A DNA stretch of 64,000 nt from Pteria penguin. Lineage: Eukaryota; Mollusca; Bivalvia; Pterioida; Pteriidae. Shown one piece after another: positions 58,201 through 64,000 of this stretch. The notes beneath the pieces were generated by a model that was not told the origin of the DNA, did not search any database, and saw nothing but the letters and a program-made list of their open reading frames with translations. The stretch spans positions 9,065,430-9,129,429 of the forward strand of contig CM068581.1 in NCBI GenBank assembly GCA_035048485.1, written 5' to 3'. Within the stretch, counting starts at the first letter, position 1, and the number at the start of each line of letters is the position of its first letter. The translations under genes and the position numbers were made by a program.

Positions 58201-61200
58201 CTATCTTCACTCTTGTCAGAGCCAATGGTGTAGCTTACTTTTCATCTTAAATCTTCTCAGAGCCAATGGTGTAGCTTACTTTTATCTTCACTCTTGGCAG
58301 AGCCAATGGTGTAGCTTACTTTTATCTTTCCTCTTGTCAGAGCCAATTGTGTAGCTTACTTTTATCTTAACTCTTGTCAGAGCCAATGGTGTAGCTTACT
58401 GTTAACTTCATTCTTGTCAGAGCCAATGGTGTAGCTTACTTTTATCTTCGCTCTTGTCATAGACAATGGGGTAACTTACTTTTATCTTCACTCTTGTCAG
58501 AGCCAATGGTGTAGCTTACTTTTATCTTCACTTTTGTCAAAGCCAATGGTGTAGTCTACTTTTAGTTTTCTTCTTGTCAGAGCCAATGGTGTAGCTTACT
58601 TTTAACTTAACTCTTGTCAGAGCCAATGGAGTAGTTTCCTTTTATCTTAACTCTTGTCAGAGCCAATGGTGTAGCTTACCTATATCTTTATTCTTGTCGA
58701 GCCAGTGGTGTAGCTTACTTTTATCTTCACTCTTGTCAGAGCCAATGGTGTAGCTTACTTTTATCTTCACTCTTGTCAGAGCCAGTGGTGTAGCTTACTT
58801 TTCTCTTCACTCTTGTCAGAGCCAGTGGTGTAGCTTACTTTTATCTTCACTCTTGTCAGAGCCAATGGTGTAGCTTACTTTTAACTTAACTCTTGTCAGA
58901 GCCAATGGTGTAGCTTACTTTTAACTTAACTCTTGTCAGAGCCAATGGTGTAGCTTACTTTTAATCTTAACTCTTGTCAGAGCCAATGGGGTAGCTTACT
59001 TCTATCTTCACTGTGGTCAGAGTCAAGTGTGTAGCTTACCTATATCTTCACTCTTGTCAGAGCCAGTGGTGTAGCTTACTTTTATCTTTCCTCTTATCAG
59101 AGCCAATGGTGTAGTTTACTTTTATCTTTACTCTTGTCAGAGCCAATGGTGTAGCTTACTTTTAACTTAACTCTTGTCAGAGCCAATGGAGTAGTTTCCT
59201 TTTATCTTAACTCTTGTCAGAGCCAATGGTGTAGCTTACCTATATCTTCACTCTTGTCAGAGCCAGTGGTGTAGCTTACTTTTATCTTTCCTCTTATCAG
59301 AGCCAATGGTGTAGTTTACTTTTATCTTTACTCTTGTCAGAGCCAATGGTGTAGCTTACTTTTATCTTAACTCTTGTCAGAGCCAATGGTGTAGCTTACT
59401 TTTGTCTTAACTCTTGCGAGAGCCAATGGTGTAGCTTACTTTTATCTTTCCTCTTGTCAGAGCCAATGGTGTAGCTTACTTTGAATCTTAAATCTTGTCA
59501 GAGCTAATGGTGTAGCTTACTTCTATCTTCATTCTTGTCAGAGCCAATGGTGTAGCTTACTTTTATCTTTCCTCTTGTCGGAGCCAATGGTGTAGCCTAC
59601 TTTTAGTTTTCCTCTTGTCAGAGCCAGTGGTGTAGCTTATTTTTATCTTCACTCTTATCAGAGCCAATGGTGTAGCCTACTTTTAGTTTTCCTCTTGTCA
59701 GAGCCAATGGTGTAGTTTACTTTTATCTTCACTCTTGTCAAAGCCAATGGTGGCGCTTACTTTTATCTTCACTCTTGTCAGAACCAATGGTGTAGCTTAC
59801 TTTTATCTTCACTCTTGTCAGAGCCAATGGTGTAGTTTACTTTTATCTTTCCTCTTGTCAGAGCTAATGGTGTAGCTTACTTTTATCTTCACTCTTGTCA
59901 GAGCCAATGGTGTAGCTTACTTTTATCTTCACTCTTGTCAGAGCCAATGGTGTAGCTTTCTTCTATCTTACCTCTTGTCAGAGCCAATGGTGTAGCTTAC
60001 TTCTATCTTCACTCTTGTCAGAGCCAATGGTGTAGCTTACTTTTCATCTTTAATCTTCTCAGAGCCAATGGTGTAGCTTACTTTTATCTTCACTCTTGGC
60101 AGAGCCAATGGTGTAGCTTACTTTTATCTTTCCTCTTGTCAGAGCCAATGGTGTAGCCTACTTTTAGTTTTCCTCTTGTCAGAGCCAGTGGTGTAGTTTA
60201 CCTTTATCTTCACTCTTGTCAGAACCAATGGTGTAGCTTCCTTTTATCTTAACTCTTGTCAGAGCCAATGGTGTAGCTTACTGTTAACTTCATTCTTGTC
60301 AGAGCCAATGGTGTAGCTTACTTTTATCTTCGCTCTTGTCATAGACAATGGGGTAACTTACTTTTATCTTCACTCTTGTCAGAGCCAATGGTGTAGCTTA
60401 CTTTTATCTTCACTTTTGTCAAAGCCAATGGTGTAGTCTACTTTTAGTTTTCTTCTTGTCAGAGCCAATGGTGTAGCTTACTTTTAACTTAACTCTTGTC
60501 AGAGCCAATGGAGTAGTTTCCTTTTATCTTAACTCTTGTCAGAGCCAATGGTGTAGCTTACCTATATCTTTATTCTTGTCGAGCCAGTGGTGTAGCTTAC
60601 TTTTATCTTCACTCTTGTCAGAGCCAATGGTGTAGCTTACTTTTATCTTCACTCTTGTCAGAGCCAGTGATGTAGCTTACTTTTCTCTTCACTCTTGTCA
60701 GAGCCAGTGGTGTAGCTTACTTTTATCTTCACTCTTGTCAGAGCCAATGGTGTAGCTTAGTTTTAACTTAACTCTTGTCAGAGCCAATGGTGTAGCTTAC
60801 TTTTAACTTAACTCTTGTCAGAGCCAATGGTGTAGCTTACTTTTAATCTTAACTCTTGTCAGAGCCAATGGGGTAGCTTACTTCTATCTTCACTGTGGTC
60901 AGAGTCAAGTGTGTAGCTTACTTTTATCTTTCCTCTTATCAGAGCCAATGGTGTAGTTTACTTTTATCTTTACTCTTGTCAGAGCCAATGGTGTAGCTTA
61001 CTTTTATCTTAACTCTTGTCAGAGCCAATGGTGTAGCTTACTTTTATCTTAACTCTTGCGAGAGCCAATGGTGTAGCTTACTTTTATCTTTCCTCTTGTC
61101 AGAGCCAATGGTGTAGCTTACTTTGAATCTTAAATCTTGTCAGAGCTAATGGTGTAGCTTACTTCTATCTTCATTCTTGTCAGAGCCAATGGTGTAGCTT

Positions 61201-64000
61201 ACTTTTATCTTTCCTCTTGTCGGAGCCAATGGTGTAGCCTACTTTTAGTTTTCCTCTTGTCAGAGGCAGTGGTGTAGCTTATTTTTATCTTCACTCTTGT
61301 CAGAGCCAATGGTGTAGCCAACTTTTAGTTTTCCTCTTGTCAGAGCCAATGGTGTAGTTTACTTTTATCTTCACTCTTGTCAAAGCCAATGGTGGCGTTT
61401 ACTTTTATCTTCACTCTTGTCAGAACCAATGGTGTAGCTTACTTTTATCTTCACTCTTGTCAGAGCCAATGGTGTAGTTTACTTTTATCTTTCCTCTTGT
61501 CAGAGCTAACGGTGTAGCTTACTTTTATCTTCACTCTTGTCAGAGCCAATGGTGTAGCTTACTTTTATCTTCACTCTTGTCAGAGCCAATGGTGTAGCTT
61601 TCTTCTATCTTACCTCTTGTCAGAGCCAATGGTGTAGCTTACTTCTATCTTCACTCTTGTCAGAGCCAATGGTGTAGCTTACTTTTCATCTTAAATCTTC
61701 TCAGAGCCAATGGTGTAGCTTACTTTTATCTTCACTCTTGGCAGAGCCAATGGTGTAGCTTACTTTTATCTTCACTCTTGTCAGAACCAATGGTGTAGCT
61801 TACTTTTATCTTCACTCTGGTCAGAGCCAATGGTGTAGCTTACTTTTATCTTTCCTCTTGTCAGAGCCAATGGTGTAGCTTACTTTTATCTTCACTCTTG
61901 TCAGAGCCAATGGTGTACCTTACTTTTATCTTCTCTCTTGTCAGAGCGAATGGTGTAGCTTACTTTTATCTTAACTCTTGTCAGAGCCAATGGTGTAGCT
62001 TACTTCTATCTTCACTCGTGTCAGTGCCAATGGTGTAGCTTACTTCTATCTTCACTCTTGTCAGAGCCAATGGTGTAGCTTACTTTTCATCTTAAATCTT
62101 CTCAGAGCCAATGGTGTAGCTTACTTTTCTCTTCACTCTTGGCAGAGCCAATGGTGTAGCTTACTTTTATCTTTCCTCTTGTCAGAGCCAATTGTGTAGC
62201 TTACTTTTATCTTAACTCTTGTCAGAGCCAATGGTGTAGCTTACTGTTAACTTCATTCTTGTCAGAGCCAATGGTGTAGCTTACTTTTATCTTCGCTCTT
62301 GTCATAGACAATGGGGTAACTTTCTTTTATCTTCACTCTTGTCAGAGCCAATGGTGTAGCTTACTTTTATCTTCACTTTTGTCAAAGCCAATGGTGTAGT
62401 CTACTTTTAGTTTTCTTCTTGTCAGAGCCAATGGTGTAGCTTACTTTTAACTTAACTCTTGTCAGAGCCAATGGAGTAGTTTCCTTTTATCTTAACTCTT
62501 GTCAGAGCCAATGGTGTAGCTTACCTATATCTTTATTCTTGTCGAGCCAGTGGTGTAGCTTACTTTTATCTTCACTCTTGTCAGAGCCAATGGTGTAGCT
62601 TACTTTTATCTTCACTCTTGTCAGAGCCAGTGGTGTAGCTTACTTTTCTCTTCACTCTTGTCAGAGCCAGTGGTGTAGCTTACTTTTATCTTCACTCTTG
62701 TCAGAGCCAATGGTGTAGCTTACTTTTAACTTAACTCTTGTCAGAGCCAATGGTGTAGCTTACTTTTAACTTAACTCTTGTCAGAGCCAATGGTGTAGCT
62801 TACTTTTAATCTTAACTCTTGTCAGAGCCAATGGGGTAGCTTACTTCTATCTTCACTGTGGTCAGAGTCAAGTGTGTAGCTTACCTATATCTTCACTCTT
62901 GTCAGAGCCAGTGGTGTAGCTTACTTTTATCTTTCCTCTTATCAGAGCCAATGGTGTAGTTTACTTTTATCTTTACTCTTGTCAGAGCCAATGGTGTAGC
63001 TTACTTTTAACTTAACTCTTGTCAGAGCCAATGGAGTAGTTTCCTTTTATCTTAACTCTTGTCAGAGCCAATGGTGTAGCTTACCTATATCTTCACTCTT
63101 GTCAGAGCCAGTGGTGTAGCTTACTTTTATCTTTCCTCTTATCAGAGCCAATGGTGTAGTTTACTTTTATCTTTACTCTTGTCAGAGCCAATGGTGTAGC
63201 TTACTTTTATCTTAACTCTTGTCAGAGCCAATGGTGTAGCTTACTTTTGTCTTAACTCTTGCGAGAGCCAATGGTGTAGCTTACTTTTATCTTTCCTCTT
63301 GTCAGAGCCAATGGTGTAGCTTACTTTGAATCTTAATTCTTGTCAGAGCTAATGGTGTAGCTTACTTCTATCTTCATTCTTGTCAGAGCCAATGGTGTAG
63401 CTTACTTTTATCTTTCCTCTTGTCGGAGCCAATGGTGTAGCCTACTTTTAGTTTTCCTCTTGTCAGAGCCAGTGGTGTAGCTTATTTTTATCTTCACTCT
63501 TGTCAGAGCCAATGGTGTAGCCTACTTTTAGTTTTTCTCTTGTCAGAGCCAATGGTGTAGTTTACTTTTATCTTCACTCTTGTCAAAGCCAATGGTGGCG
63601 CTTACTTTTATCTTCACTCTTGTCAGAACCAATGGTGTAGCTTACTTTTATCTTCACTCTTGTCAGAGCCAATGGTGTAGTTTACTTTTATCTTTCCTCT
63701 TGTCAGAGCTAATGGTGTAGCTTACTTTTATCTTCACTCTTGTCAGAGCCAATGGTGTAGCTTACTTTTATCTTCACTCTTGTCAGAGCCAATGGTGTAG
63801 CTTTCTTCTATCTTACCTCTTGTCAGAGCCAATGGTGTAGCTTACTTCTATCTTCACTCTTGTCAGAGCCAATGGTGTAGCTTACTTTTCATCTTAAATC
63901 TTCTCAGAGCCAATGGTGTAGCTTACTTTTATCTTCACTCTTGGCAGAGCCAATGGTGTAGCTTACTTTTATCTTTTCTCTTGTCAGAGCCAATGGTGTA
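52281..64000. repeat. 40-bp satellite array, about 290 copies, open at the right edge
   Basis: The 40-bp monomer is GTCAGAGCCAATGGTGTAGC plus TTACTTTTATCTTCACTCTT. Frequent variants are CTTTCC, CTTAAC, TTCTAT and 41-bp TTTTAAT forms. A short non-satellite interruption lies at about 52445-52515. Higher-order duplication is visible: a block at about 52829-53030 recurs 801 bp later, and blocks from about 57150 recur at ~1.9-kb steps to the window end. Stop codons in all frames make it non-coding. Confidence 0.97.

Overview
The window is AT-rich, intron- and repeat-dominated animal DNA. The GT-AG gene structure, tRNA-derived SINEs, Tc1 and LINE remnants, and a repeat whose ends are hairpins (AGCTCACCTGAGCC and GGCCCACTTGGGCC) fit a mollusc, most likely a bivalve; the species cannot be read from the sequence. 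There is no prokaryotic gene organisation, rRNA or credible free-standing tRNA.

The only host gene I can support as intact is CCT2 (TCP-1 beta subunit of the CCT/TRiC chaperonin) on the + strand. Fifteen exons from 16369 to 45501 splice with GT-AG borders and consistent phases into 529 codons plus a stop. A poly(A) signal follows at 45591. A plausible first exon (ATG directly followed by a splice donor at 4820-4822, with an ETS-type promoter motif at 4705) would complete a 530-residue protein.

The introns are a layered record of transposon activity. Putative intron 1 holds a decayed LTR retroelement (5447-12948, minus strand) with LTRs, PBS, PPT, gag, zinc knuckle and protease. It has no reverse transcriptase or integrase that I can see, but carries a zinc-finger plus TatD-nuclease reading frame in the usual place of pol. 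It was later hit by two DNA elements (7558-8592 and 9627-10320). Other introns hold a Tc1 pseudo-transposon (25843-27304), three copies of a tRNA-SINE (one with a second SINE nested in it), foldback elements (near 21.0-22.5 kb, 23.05-23.49 kb and 38.09-38.54 kb), a 65-bp minisatellite (24.27-25.52 kb) and three copies of a hairpin-ended ~1.7 kb repeat. A non-autonomous DNA transposon family with CAGT termini and 6-bp target duplications is present three times.

The flanks are satellite rich: a 36-bp array (1-2160), a truncated LINE (2933-4670), a 58-bp array (46.73-48.17 kb), a 61-bp array (48.18-48.55 kb), a repeat built of TGACCT half-sites (49.16-49.96 kb), a composite palindrome (50.82-51.56 kb), and a very large 40-bp satellite from 52281 past the window end. 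Every satellite monomer of that last array carries a consensus CCAAT box, and the array shows ~0.8 kb and ~1.9 kb higher-order duplications.

The strongest leads are the TatD-bearing LTR element, the 6-bp-TSD transposon family with a shared short ORF, and the CCAAT-box satellite.
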